DNA of 64,000 bases from Streptomyces violascens (GTDB taxonomy: Bacteria; Actinomycetota; Actinomycetes; Streptomycetales; Streptomycetaceae). Below, in pieces: positions 28,401-37,232 of this stretch. Numbering within the stretch: the first letter of the stretch is position 1; each line of letters starts with the position of its first letter. The stretch is from contig NZ_BMUA01000021.1 in the NCBI RefSeq assembly GCF_014649955.1, forward strand, positions 1 through 64,000, written 5' to 3'. The translations under genes were made by a program, and so were the position numbers. A model generated the notes under the pieces. That model searched no databases and had not been told where the DNA came from. It worked only from the letters and a program-made list of their open reading frames with translations.

Positions 28401-29198
28401 AAGTTCGCGGGCGTCGACTTCGTGGGCAACCTCGATTTCGTCCAGACGCTGCGCAACATCATCCCCGTCGACGGGTTCAGCGACCCCCCGGCGATCACCG
28501 TGGACGGTTCGGGCATCCATGCCAACTACTCGATGCAGTTGCCCAATGCGGCCGTCGGCGTGTTCAGCCTGGAGAACCTCTCGCTGAACGCCGGGCTCTC
28601 GGTGCCGTTCATCGGTGACACCCCGCTGCAGGCCGGGTTCTCCTTCTGCCGCCGGGAGGCGCCCTTCCGGCTGACCGTGTCGATGCTCGGCGGTGGCGGC
28701 TACTTCGGGATCGTCCTGACGCCCAAGGAGATCGCGGTCCTGGACGCCGCCCTGGAGTTCGGGGCCGCCGTCTCCATGAACTTCGGGGTGGCCAGCGGCA
28801 GTCTGTCGGTGATGGCAGGCATCTACTTCCGCCTCGACCTGGCACAGAACAGCGTCAAACTGGTCGGCTACCTACGGGCGCGCGGCGAGGTGAACGTCCT
28901 CGGCATCGTCTCGGCCTCCATCGAGCTGTACATGGAGCTGGGATACGAGGACGGCTACGCGATCGGCCGGGCCAGCCTCACGATCAGCATCGAGATCGGC
29001 TTCTTCGAGGAGTCGGTGACGATCCACTGCGAGAAGCGGTTCGCCGGAAGCGCCTCGCACACCGCGCTGACCGCGGCGGACCCGGCCATCACTCCACCGT
29101 CCTTCGTCGACCTCATGTCGCCGTACGCCGACCCGGTGACCGGCGCCCGGGTCGACCCGGTCTTCGACTACTGCACGGCCTTCGCGGAGGTGGCCTGA
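25485..29198 (+). CDS. Very large protein of unknown function (1237 aa), first gene of a three-gene operon
   Basis: No family is assigned with confidence. There is no signal peptide. Visible parts: an N-terminal block (PYRLLRATDLLDLQFAFLGL), proline/alanine linkers (about 75-110 and 195-220), a core with PYRLLLSPPQTAAWTHAT and RIELWHTRLVG, a helical region (about 720-880, many Leu/Ala heptads), and a beta-rich, alternating hydrophobic C-terminal region (about 905-1190: FRLTVSMLGGGGYFGIVL, SIELYMELGYEDGYAIG). The second and third genes follow at 2 and 9 bases. Start ATG 25485 has AGGGGA upstream. Codon 13 is TTA (25521-25523), so the operon is probably bldA-dependent. Very large beta-rich proteins may act in surface assembly or lipid/cell-wall transfer, but that is speculation. 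Confidence 0.9.
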   Translation: MAASQPPGPYRLLRATDLLDLQFAFLGLRLERPLLGARRLVRQDPAQPAYIVATFGPQHVVEQAFFELSPGLPEPASPLSGAPSSEAPATGVPLSGSEPHKPPPVASRIGGRSVLVFAVGADDAIEYSEAGLLTAMRTLGLRVVDAAREPAAAARLQPAAIGQPPDVFQAVRLARTIAELTARHGPDGPADARLRTEAPGPPPAEPLAAGPGPENPLADAANPRTGIELPYRLLLSPPQTAAWTHATGPPDPGDRIELWHTRLVGARARAVWTRDAGFNPADPHPLPKGGSEFTMAMDRKDRSSVVHLSSNTNLPDAFRPAPLSVDNLMLSTMGGWLDSLGRWDRPPTGFDVTQWRHRAALGRDHYVRVMYRGRLFPFGHLADLVKVTERKFDHGRPDGAAYLNQRYFIMVREPVRTYGRPGDNDDQKRLHRLFPFTSVRLLTLTTPDLQPPQTIPGLSSTRDEPNEKLAFFPVTDTEDPFPFQVAMVDLDRRVLEFRTPMAFVGKIVHETKADVQAVIRHYQGLGTDAVPGPPDLTGPGANRVVAEVRGQALAYAPSRKADDTTLSTAQLIWGADTTDAILALDPTDNPRFVPTVRWARAVVPVLSRFGTGFGGDQPQSVFYPGPYVQDGFTDANKGQVFIELAQSVDLTFRDGGQTAGALAQPNFPVAGLSRLTGPVAATPAHLLGADAGAADKWDKLAQGRFNPLDYFGALAGAKLFGMFPLTEIMSEIGLDNLKAPNFFTATVNAVTSFLGDLRGLRDLLTGVEEQFPEIADLVIRVTDAAAAFVQVLLDYLISQLDNSPDPTTIEEVENAFTAFSDALTALRNALPAAVDTGVRLLLGRIADQVATWDSTVGQALALKKAVQLAALGAKLPDAVNSHLQWQPDIHAWTAGEPIPRRAKDAVFWPVGKLTLATDLRGSLRPDLPQAADVTCTLGRFDLRMVPGFDAVVLHFEQIRFTMRAGQKPDVEVKFAGVDFVGNLDFVQTLRNIIPVDGFSDPPAITVDGSGIHANYSMQLPNAAVGVFSLENLSLNAGLSVPFIGDTPLQAGFSFCRREAPFRLTVSMLGGGGYFGIVLTPKEIAVLDAALEFGAAVSMNFGVASGSLSVMAGIYFRLDLAQNSVKLVGYLRARGEVNVLGIVSASIELYMELGYEDGYAIGRASLTISIEIGFFEESVTIHCEKRFAGSASHTALTAADPAITPPSFVDLMSPYADPVTGARVDPVFDYCTAFAEVA

Positions 29199-29200
29199 CC

Positions 29201-32200
29201 ATGGACAGCATCCGGTGGACCGTGCTCCCCGACGGCGTGGCGGACGGGGATGCGGTGCGCGTCTCCGTCCTGGTCAGTCCGAGGCTGACCGGCATCGCCC
29301 GGCTCGGGGCCTCCGACCACTTCGCTGACTGGCCCGGCCACCTGGCCGCCCTGCTGCCATCGCTGTGGCTGGAGTTCGACGCTCCGGCGCAGACGCTGGT
29401 CAAGGAGTGGCAGCCGACCGGCCGCTACCCGGCCGCCGATTCCACCTTGTGGCGCACCCTGTTCACCGAAGACACCTTCGTACGGCCGCCGAAGACACCA
29501 CCAACGCTCGCCGCGGCGGGGCGCCAGACGCTGCGGTCCTATCCGGGGAAGATGGTCCATGACGAGATCACCGGTCTGTACGAGGCCGTCGCCGTGGACA
29601 CCACCCGGGGCAGGCTGCGCCGCGCCTGGGCGCGCGAGGAGCGACTCCTGTGCGAGGAGCCGCCGACGGACCACCGGGGCTGGGAACATCCCCCGCTGTT
29701 CCGGCTGACCGGCATGATCTCGGAGCCCGTTCTGAAGCTCGGCAGTGATCTCACGTCCGGGTACGCCGCTGTGGAAAACGCGCTGTTTCCACGGGTCTCC
29801 GGACCGGCCGTCGGCGCTTCGACCGACCACACACCGGTCTGCATGGACCGCACGAGCGGCACGTACACCGACGCCAGGCGGCTGCTTGCGCTGGCCGAGG
29901 CGGCGCGTTTCTACCACCGCGGCACGGCGCCGGCCGGGCTCGCGCAGGATCCGCAGAACCGTGTCGACTTCCACGATGCGTGCGCCCTCCTGGGCGCCTA
30001 TCCGGAGCTCCAGCGCAGATTCGGTCTCGTCATCGATCTCCGATTCGCCGTGCCCGCCGCGGTCGCCGCGGTCGCCGACGGAGCGCGGATCCGGGTGCGC
30101 TTCGACGACCGGGCCACCGGCGCCGCACAGCTCAACACACCGGAGAGACGTCCTTGGACGAAGCTGCGCTTCACCCGGGGCAGTGTGTTCGCGGCGGCCG
30201 ACAGCGGCCTGATCAGCGGCCGCATGCTGAACCTCGGCGCCCCCGACACCTGGCACCTGACGGAGCTGGACGTGGACGGCGCGGCCCTCAAGCACCTCGA
30301 CTACGCCCGCACCGTCGACACCATGCGGAGCGACCGTCTGCCGACCGGCACCGGATCGGTCGCCGAGCTCCTGGTGAGCACCGGCACCCCCGCCGCCCGG
30401 GGCGCCGGGATCACGCTGCTGCACGCGGACCGCGACCAGCACCTCGCCGGACTCATCGGCACCGACCTCGACCGACAGAGCGCCACCGGGGACCTCGACC
30501 TGACGTCGGCCGACCTGGTACGCGGGTACCGCGTGGACATCGGCACCGTCGACCCGGCCACCGGCCGGGTCGCCCAGTGGCGCTCCTTGCTGCGCCGCCG
30601 CGGCAGCTACACCATCCACCGCCCCGGACAGCAGCCCGTCGCCGTCCAGGTCGCCCCCGACGAGGGCCTGGTGCGCGGCAGCACGGTGACGGTGGACGCG
30701 GCGGACGACCGCCAACTGTACGGGCACCAGGCCGTGTTCGGCTGGCAGGGCTGGAGCCTCGCGGCCCCACGCCCCGGCCGGACCATCGGCCTCGACGACC
30801 AGCCGCATGCGCCCGCCCCGCCCGTGTCGCCCGACGTGCCGCTGGACACCAAGTTCGTTCCGGAGCCGGGCTCGCTGCCCGCACTGCGCTACGGACGGAC
30901 GTATCGCATGCGCGCCAGGGTCGTCGACCTGGCGGGCAACAGCCTGGACCACACGGCGAGCACCGCCGACGCCGTCCAGTCCGATGCCCTCACCTACGGC
31001 CGCTGGGAGCCGGTGCCGCAGCCTGTGGTGGTGCCGCTGCTGCCCTTCAACGAAGGGGAGTCCACCGAGCGCCTAGTCATCCGCAGCACCGTTACCGACG
31101 ACGACCGGGAGATCTCCACCGACGCGTACGCGGTGCTGCGCTCCGACGTCCCCGACCACGATGCACACTCCGCGGTGGACGGTCTGGACCGGCGGTACAA
31201 GCCGGTCTCCGAGCGCCATGTCGCACCGCCGAAGACGGCGCTCCAGATGGCTGAGGAGCACGGCGTGTTCGACCCGGTCTTCGGCGCGGACAAGCCCCAG
31301 CGGCTGCGCGAGGAGTACTTCGAGGCCGCGTCCCGCGAGTCCGGGTCGTTCCTGGACACCGTGGTGCGCGATCCCGAGTGGCCGCACAACGAGCACGACC
31401 TGCTGCAGGAGCGGGAGATCCACATCGCCAAGCACAACGTGCACGACCCCGACCCGCTCACCTCGCTGCCCCTGCCACGGCGCGGCGCCGGCCTGAAGCA
31501 GGGCGAGTACGTGGTGCACAGTGGCGACCAGCTGCTGCTGCCCTATCTGCCGGACGTGCTGGCCGAGGGCGTCATGCTGCGCGGTCTTCCCGGCGACACC
31601 GAGAACCGCAAGATCCCCTTCCCCGGCCCGTGGCCACAGGCCAAGCCGTTCAGGCTGCGTATCAAGGAGGGCTCGGGCGAGCCGCAGTGGTGGGACGGTC
31701 TCCTGGAGCGGGTGCTCGACGTGTTCCTGACCAAGGGCGAGGTCGCGACCGTCCGGCTAAGCTGCTATCTCGACCCCGAGAAGCTACCGCTGCTCCGCCA
31801 GTGGAACCTGCTGACCGCCTCCTCGTTCTGGGCCGGACTCCCCGACGCCGACAAGGCGTTCGTGTCGCAGGCCAGCGCCGACGGCGAGAACTGGATGCTC
31901 ACGCCCTGGGTCGAACTGACCCTGGTGCACGCGGTGGAGAAGCCCGTGCACCGGCCCCAGCTCAGCCATCTCACCACCGCTCGCGACGCCGAGCAGACCG
32001 CGGCCCGCCTCAGCGGACACCTGGCCAGTCATGCCGAGAGCAGCGGCCACGTCGAGCTGGACGCGAGCTGGAGCGAGTGGCTCGACGACGTGACCAACCC
32101 TGCGCCCAGCCGGACCGATGGGCACACCCACCTCGAAGACATCATCCTGCGCGCCACCGAGGACGTGGCCTCGGTGGCGCGGACCCATGAGTTCGGCGAC

Positions 32201-33337
32201 ACGAAGCACCGCAACGTCCGCTACACGCCGACCGCCGTCACCCGGTTCCGCGAGTACTTCCACCCCAGCATCACCGAGGACCGCGCCAAGGTCACCCGGG
32301 TCGGTCCGGCCTCCGACGTCGTGCCGGTGCCCAGCTCGCGCCGGCCCGATCCGCCATCGGTGGCCTACGCCGTCCCGACGTTCCGCCGGCAGCGGACCGT
32401 TGACGACCGGCACGGCACGGTGACGCAGAGCCGCCGCTCCGCCGGGCTGCGCGTTCATCTGAACCGGCCCTGGTTCTCCTCCGGCGACGATGAGATGCTG
32501 GCGGTCGTCCTCGACCCGGGAACCTCCCTGCCGGACCCGTATGCGACACGGTGGGGCGTGGACCCGGTCTGGGGCGACACCACACGACTGCCGCGCCCCA
32601 CAGCTGCGCACTTCCCGAACGCGGCGAAGGTCCTCACCGGGCTGCACCTTGCCGAGTCGCCCGACGCGGCTCCGGTCCTCGTCGACGCGGTGGCCTTCAC
32701 ACCCGTCTACCACGAGGAACGGCGCCTGTGGTACGTCGACATCGATGTGGACTTCACCGGCGCGTCCGGCACCGACACGGCGTACTTCCCGTATCTGCGC
32801 CTCGCTCTGGCCCGCTATCAGCCCTTCTCGGTCGAGCCGTTGCAGCTCTCGAAGGTGGAGCGCGCGGAGTTCGCGCAGCTCGTGCCGCCACGGTCGGTCA
32901 CGGGCCACCGGGACGGCGACAGCCTCACCGTCAGGCTGACCGGTCCGGCGCCGTACAACGAACTCGGCGGGCTCAGCGGTTCGGAGGCGGTCGCGGCGGG
33001 CGCGAGCCGCCGGGTCGTCGTGACCCTGCAGAGCCGGGCGAGCCTCAACGAGGACGACATGGACTGGAAGCAGGTCGGCGCCCCCGTGGAGCTGAGCTGC
33101 CGGGCCGACGGCGCCGGTTTCGCCTGGACGGGTGGGCTCCCGGCGCCCGGCGGCCAGTTGCTCACGCTGTACCGGCTGCTCGTGCAGGAGTACGAGCTGT
33201 ACCGGACCGATCAGGACACGGCCACCGACACCGTCATGGTGAGCGGGACCGCTCTGCCCGCGGCGCGGCGCCTGGTGCACGCGGACTATTTCGGCCTCAC
33301 CGTCGGCCTGCTCGGCCGCATCGACTTCGCCCTCTAG
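29201..33337 (+). CDS. Very large protein of unknown function (1378 aa), second gene of the operon
   Basis: No family is assigned. No signal peptide or membrane helix is evident. It starts MDSIRWTVLPDGVADGDAVR and has a metabolic-enzyme-like composition rich in Asp, Arg and Leu. Conserved-looking blocks: TYRMRARVVDLAGNSLDH (near 570), with an Ig-like beta pattern; LTPWVELTLVHAVEKPV (near 900); HEFGDTKHRNVRYTP (near 1000) followed by TRFREYFHPSI; and LLVQEYELYRTD near the C-terminus. The start is 2 bases past the TGA of the 1237-aa gene, so the two are co-translated and probably partners in equal amounts. Spacing to the protease gene is 9 bases. I found no catalytic signature. Confidence 0.9.
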   Translation: MDSIRWTVLPDGVADGDAVRVSVLVSPRLTGIARLGASDHFADWPGHLAALLPSLWLEFDAPAQTLVKEWQPTGRYPAADSTLWRTLFTEDTFVRPPKTPPTLAAAGRQTLRSYPGKMVHDEITGLYEAVAVDTTRGRLRRAWAREERLLCEEPPTDHRGWEHPPLFRLTGMISEPVLKLGSDLTSGYAAVENALFPRVSGPAVGASTDHTPVCMDRTSGTYTDARRLLALAEAARFYHRGTAPAGLAQDPQNRVDFHDACALLGAYPELQRRFGLVIDLRFAVPAAVAAVADGARIRVRFDDRATGAAQLNTPERRPWTKLRFTRGSVFAAADSGLISGRMLNLGAPDTWHLTELDVDGAALKHLDYARTVDTMRSDRLPTGTGSVAELLVSTGTPAARGAGITLLHADRDQHLAGLIGTDLDRQSATGDLDLTSADLVRGYRVDIGTVDPATGRVAQWRSLLRRRGSYTIHRPGQQPVAVQVAPDEGLVRGSTVTVDAADDRQLYGHQAVFGWQGWSLAAPRPGRTIGLDDQPHAPAPPVSPDVPLDTKFVPEPGSLPALRYGRTYRMRARVVDLAGNSLDHTASTADAVQSDALTYGRWEPVPQPVVVPLLPFNEGESTERLVIRSTVTDDDREISTDAYAVLRSDVPDHDAHSAVDGLDRRYKPVSERHVAPPKTALQMAEEHGVFDPVFGADKPQRLREEYFEAASRESGSFLDTVVRDPEWPHNEHDLLQEREIHIAKHNVHDPDPLTSLPLPRRGAGLKQGEYVVHSGDQLLLPYLPDVLAEGVMLRGLPGDTENRKIPFPGPWPQAKPFRLRIKEGSGEPQWWDGLLERVLDVFLTKGEVATVRLSCYLDPEKLPLLRQWNLLTASSFWAGLPDADKAFVSQASADGENWMLTPWVELTLVHAVEKPVHRPQLSHLTTARDAEQTAARLSGHLASHAESSGHVELDASWSEWLDDVTNPAPSRTDGHTHLEDIILRATEDVASVARTHEFGDTKHRNVRYTPTAVTRFREYFHPSITEDRAKVTRVGPASDVVPVPSSRRPDPPSVAYAVPTFRRQRTVDDRHGTVTQSRRSAGLRVHLNRPWFSSGDDEMLAVVLDPGTSLPDPYATRWGVDPVWGDTTRLPRPTAAHFPNAAKVLTGLHLAESPDAAPVLVDAVAFTPVYHEERRLWYVDIDVDFTGASGTDTAYFPYLRLALARYQPFSVEPLQLSKVERAEFAQLVPPRSVTGHRDGDSLTVRLTGPAPYNELGGLSGSEAVAAGASRRVVVTLQSRASLNEDDMDWKQVGAPVELSCRADGAGFAWTGGLPAPGGQLLTLYRLLVQEYELYRTDQDTATDTVMVSGTALPAARRLVHADYFGLTVGLLGRIDFAL

Positions 33338-33346
33338 GAGCACAGG

Positions 33347-34060
33347 ATGTGGGGACGACCGTTTTCGGCCTGCCTGATGACGGCACTTCTGGCCCTGGTG
33401 CCGTGTACGTCCGCGGCCGGGGCCCCGGCGGACCGGGCCAACGATCCGCAGCCGCACCGCGGCGGCGCCGCCATCACGACGACGGTCAGCAGCACCCTGT
33501 TCGACTGCACGGCGGGCTTCGCGGTGCGCCGGGTCGAGGACGGCAAGCGCGCCATGGTGACGGCCGGGCACTGTTCGGACGCCCAGAAGAACGTTCCGGT
33601 CGTCTCGGGCGAGTTCACGTACGGCAGCGTCGCACGGGCCTTCTTCGACGACGGATCCGACGCCGGGCTGATCACCGGCACCCCGACGAAGCCGCAGGTG
33701 TACGCGCCGACCATCTGGACGGACGGCGGTCCCCCCGGTGAGCCCGTCGCCCGCAGGGTGCTCGGCAAGTCGGACGCGCCCGTGGTCGGGCAGAAGGTGT
33801 GTGTGAGCGGCAAGGTCACCAAGCTGCTCTGCGACGTGGAGGTGTTCTCGCTGAGCGAGGGCAAGGAGTGCGAGGAGAAGCCTCAGCCGAGGCGCTGCAC
33901 CTTCGGCTTGGCGATCGGAGTGAAGGAGCACACCGTGGTGTCGCAGCCGGCCGACTCGGGAGCTCCGGTGTTCGTGCCCGTCGACAAGGTCGTCGACGGG
34001 CACCAGGTGCACGGCGCGGTGATCATCGGGATGCTGGTGGCGGGCGGGCCGCGGGTGTAG
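33347..34060 (+). CDS. Secreted trypsin-like (S1) serine protease, truncated by an in-frame TAG
   Basis: A Sec signal peptide (MWGRPFSACLMTALLALVPCTSAAGA) precedes an S1-fold protease with all three triad residues: His in VTAGHCS, Asp in GSDAGLI, Ser in QPADSGAPVF. The usual GDSG reads ADSG. Cysteines form pairs (VCVSG and LLCDVE, ECEEK and RRCTF). The TAG at 34058-34060 is followed in the same frame by 51 more coding-like codons to TGA at 34214-34216 (DLFAFHSVKQIECALNVS), so the natural C-terminus seems cut; the triad is before the stop, so activity may remain. AGGAG overlaps the previous stop, and the gene is co-transcribed with the two giant genes. Possible role: processing a secreted partner. 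Confidence 0.85.
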   Translation: MWGRPFSACLMTALLALVPCTSAAGAPADRANDPQPHRGGAAITTTVSSTLFDCTAGFAVRRVEDGKRAMVTAGHCSDAQKNVPVVSGEFTYGSVARAFFDDGSDAGLITGTPTKPQVYAPTIWTDGGPPGEPVARRVLGKSDAPVVGQKVCVSGKVTKLLCDVEVFSLSEGKECEEKPQPRRCTFGLAIGVKEHTVVSQPADSGAPVFVPVDKVVDGHQVHGAVIIGMLVAGGPRV

Positions 34061-34216
34061 AACGGGCGAGCAGACCTGTTCGCCTTCCACAGCGTGAAGC
34101 AGATCGAGTGCGCGCTGAACGTCAGTGTGCTGACCACGGCCGAAGCGGAGTCAGGCGATCCGACTCCACCGCCAGCCCGGGACTGCCGCACCCCGGGTTC
34201 ACCGACGAGGCGGTGA

Positions 34217-34789
34217 GGGGCTCCCATTGAGCCGGGCGCTCCACCCGAATGCGGCCGCCTTCCTTGGACTGCCAGGGCCCCCGATGACCCGGCCCAGTCG
34301 CACAGCTCCGCGCCCACACGCACTTCCTCCGGCCGCACCACCCCCGCAGCAGGGTTGGTGCTGGGCAGCAGCCCGCTGAACAGGAGTCCGCCCACGCGCG
34401 GCGGCTCACGTCCACGCGCACGGGATGGCCGAGCAGTCACTGCCTGCGGCGAGGTTGACGCCTACGGGCTTCAGGCAGCGGAGGCAGCGTGCGGGGTCGA
34501 TGCCGTTCGCCTCCAGTCGCTTGCGGTGCACTCCGTTCGCCACCCGGCCGAAGCTGCGTTCACCCTGGAACGCTTGGCATACCGGGCAGTAGCCCTGGCG
34601 GCGCTGGTCAGGTGGCTGCCTGGGCGCACGAAAGGCCGTCAGGGGGTTCCGTAGCGGCCCCGCTGTCTCGTCACGAGCTGTTCAACGCCGCCGCTGCGAC
34701 AATCGGGTTACGGCATTCGTGGGACACGTCGGGGCACGCTCTGGGGCCAAAAGAGATCGGAGCGGATGGCCAGGCCGGAGGCGGTCTGC
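34217..34789. other. Intergenic, no gene seen
   Basis: About 570 bases after the protease gene without a convincing coding frame. Nothing is recognised. Confidence 0.35.
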
Positions 34790-35219
34790 GACACACCTTG
34801 GTCCGGACCCGCGCCCAGTGCCTGCACATCGACATCGACACCGCCGGAATCCCCTGCCTCGCCCGGTTCCTCGCCCTCGCCTTCCACCCCGCCGTCGGCG
34901 ACAACCAGCAGGTCCTGGCCACGACCATCGGCCGACTCCAGCCCCTCACCGCCGGCGACGACTTCGCGTACTTCACCGACATCGCCGCCGCCATGGGCAA
35001 CCTCCCCCACCCAGCAAGCCCCGCCGTGCGCCGGCTGACCAGCTCCGACGCCGTACACGAACGCTGGCACGCCCTCGTCATCGCCCGACGCGGGCGTACC
35101 AGGGCTTCGACGAGCGCGTCGCGCTGAGAGTCGGGACTCTTGTCTTGGGTGCGGACGCGCCCCGGGTGCTGACGCTCCCATGGCCGAGCCGGGCGCCCGC
35201 TGGGAGTCTGGGAGTCTGA
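34790..35219 (+). pseudogene. Gene fragment of unknown function with a frameshift
   Basis: The segment has strongly G/C third codon positions and protein-like reading (IDIDTAGIPCLARFLALAF, ATTIGRLQPLTAGDDFAYF, SDAVHERWHALVIARR). Near 35090 the better frame changes to AYQGFDERVALRVGTLVL. The start is not clear. No family is recognised. Confidence 0.4.
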
Positions 35220-35236
35220 ACAGGGGTTTCTTACCT

Positions 35237-36229
35237 ATGAGCTACGTGAATCCCGGCAGTTCCTACACGCGGGACAGCCGGTACATCACCACTCGCATCA
35301 CAGCCGACGGGCGCGACGGATTTCCCGTCGAACCTGGCCGGTACCGTCTGGTGGTCAGCCGGGCCTGCCCGTGGGCCAGTCGGGCGGTCATCGTGCGGCG
35401 GCTTCTCGGGCTGGAAAGCGCGTTGCCGATGGCGGTGGCCGGGCCGACCCACGACGAGCGCAGCTGGACGTTCGACCTGGACCCGGACGGTCGCGACCCG
35501 GTGCTCGGAATCGAACGGCTCCAGGAGGCCTACCTCGCCCGCGATCCCGGTTACGACCGCGGAGTCACGGTACCGGCGATCGTCGACGTGCCGACCGGCA
35601 AAGTGGTGACGAATGACTTCGCCCGGATCACGATCGACATGTCGCTGGAATGGAAGGCTCACCATCGCGAAGGAGCCCCGGATCTCTACCCGCCCGCGCT
35701 GCGGCGAGAAATCGATGCCGTGAACGAGACGATCTACAAGGACGTGAACAACGGCGTCTACCGTGCCGGTTTCGCGGGTTCTCAGGAGGCCTATGCCACG
35801 GCGTACACCTCCCTGTTCGCCCGTCTTGACCAGCTCTCGGAACGACTCTCGACGTCTCGCTACCTGGTCGGTGACGCCATTACCGAGGCGGACATCCGGC
35901 TGTTCACCACACTCGTCCGCTTCGACGCCGTCTATCACGGCCACTTCAAGTGCAACCGGCAGAAGCTGTCCGAGATGCCCATTCTCTGGGCCTACGCACG
36001 CGACCTTTTCCAGACCCCGGGCTTCGGCGACACAGTCGACTTCGACCACATCAAACGCCACTATTACCTGGTCCACCAGGACATCAACCCGAGTGGCGTC
36101 GTGCCCGTCGGCCCGGACCTGTCGGGCTGGCTCGACGCCCACGACCGGGCATCCCTGGGCGGCCGCCCCTTCGGGACCGGCACCCCGCCCGGCCCGGTCG
36201 CTCCCGAAGAGGCCGTGCCTCAGTTGTGA
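35237..36229 (+). CDS. Glutathione/mycothiol S-transferase of the hydroquinone-reductase (Xi/Omega) type
   Basis: A 330-aa cytoplasmic enzyme. The thioredoxin-like domain carries SRACPWASRA with catalytic Cys44, the CPWA signature of S-glutathionyl-hydroquinone reductases (EcM4/YqjG group). It also has TVPAIVDVPTGKVVTNDFARI and a C-terminal helical domain with TEADIRLFTTLVRFD. Actinomycetes lack glutathione, so the thiol is probably mycothiol. Role: reductive removal of thiol from quinone conjugates, protecting against quinones. ATG 35237 has AGGGG 13 bases upstream. It is a single-gene unit. Confidence 0.87.
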   Translation: MSYVNPGSSYTRDSRYITTRITADGRDGFPVEPGRYRLVVSRACPWASRAVIVRRLLGLESALPMAVAGPTHDERSWTFDLDPDGRDPVLGIERLQEAYLARDPGYDRGVTVPAIVDVPTGKVVTNDFARITIDMSLEWKAHHREGAPDLYPPALRREIDAVNETIYKDVNNGVYRAGFAGSQEAYATAYTSLFARLDQLSERLSTSRYLVGDAITEADIRLFTTLVRFDAVYHGHFKCNRQKLSEMPILWAYARDLFQTPGFGDTVDFDHIKRHYYLVHQDINPSGVVPVGPDLSGWLDAHDRASLGGRPFGTGTPPGPVAPEEAVPQL

Positions 36230-36854
36230 CGCGTCAAGCGAGGCGGCCGGGGCAGCTGTGGCCTCTTGCTCCGTCGGTTCGCCGCGGGCCTGGATATGTC
36301 TGGGCTCGTGAACGCCCGGCCGCGTGAATCAGGACCCCCCGCAGCTCTTCACCGAGAACCGCCGCCGCAGTACCGGGACGTTCGCCAGGGCCGTGGTTGT
36401 GCTCGGCCCGTGGCGCGCTGATTTGACCGGACATGGTGTCCTCGCGGGAGGGTGCGCGGTAACCCGTTCGAGTGGCGTGGTCCTCGCGCCACAGAGCCAG
36501 CCGTGCCTATGTACGGCCCGGTGGCCTTTCCATCGCGAGCGGGTTGACCACGGCATGAAGAGACACTGCCCGCCGACCTGGCGGGCCGCGGTGCTTCACC
36601 ATCCGAAGCACCCCACTCTCTCCTGCACGGTCCCATCGCCCTGCGGCCGGACCTGGGCTCTGGACAGGTGCCCGCTGCCCCTTCGGACAACAGGGCCTGT
36701 ACGGGCCGCCCGGGCAGCCCTCCCGTCAGTGAATGCCTCGGGATGTGGTGCCCCGCAGGCACAGCCGTCCGCTAGCGTGCGGACTTTGAGCTGCCGGGAA
36801 ACCCGGGCGCCACCGCGCGCGCCCTGCCGGGTTCCTGCCCGAAGGAGGACGCGG
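36230..36854. other. Intergenic, no gene seen
   Basis: About 625 bases of high GC without a clear start or family. No strong hairpin directly after the GST gene was identified. Only the GAAGGAGG at 36841-36848 serves the next gene. Confidence 0.35.
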
Positions 36855-37232
36855 ATGGACGGACTTGAGAACGCGCTTGAGCAGGCACTGGCGATCGACG
36901 GGGCCACCGGCGTTGCGATCGTCGACTTCAAGCAGCGCAGAGTCCTGGGCTCACTCGACCACGGCAGCGGCCTGGACATGGACAAAGTCGCCTACGGCGA
37001 CAGCGACGTCATGCGCGCCAAGCTCTACACCCTTGAACTCCTCGGCTACACCCCCGACAGCGTCCAAGACATCCTCATCACCCTCACCGCCGAACTCCAC
37101 ATGATCCGGCCCCTGCCCCACCTGCGCGAAGGCGGGATCTTCATCTACCTCGTCCTCAACCGCGACCACACCCCACCCCTCGACGACATCCGCCGCCAAC
37201 TCCGCGCCCTGGAGCCCCTCCTGGAGCTGTAG
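36855..37232 (+). CDS. Small cytoplasmic protein, roadblock/LC7-like
   Basis: A 125-aa protein. The alternating pattern (GATGVAIVDFKQRRVLGSLD, then LELLGYTPDSVQDILITLT, HMIRPLPHL and GIFIYLVLNR) resembles the beta-alpha fold of roadblock/LC7 proteins, which in streptomycetes work with small GTPases and sensor-like partners in conservons. Here no kinase, GTPase or DUF742 neighbour is seen, so it would be an orphan. Start ATG 36855 has GAAGGAGG 6 bases before it. The fold call is tentative. Confidence 0.7.
   Translation: MDGLENALEQALAIDGATGVAIVDFKQRRVLGSLDHGSGLDMDKVAYGDSDVMRAKLYTLELLGYTPDSVQDILITLTAELHMIRPLPHLREGGIFIYLVLNRDHTPPLDDIRRQLRALEPLLEL

Noticed and set aside
25521..28520. Nearly 1000-codon open frame antisense to the first giant gene
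   Set aside because: It mirrors the G/C-rich third positions of the sense gene and contains no domain. The sense strand has a ribosome site and the operon context.
31784..34090. 768-codon antisense frame across the second giant gene and protease
   Set aside because: It covers two sense genes that have motifs; composition is that of an antisense shadow.
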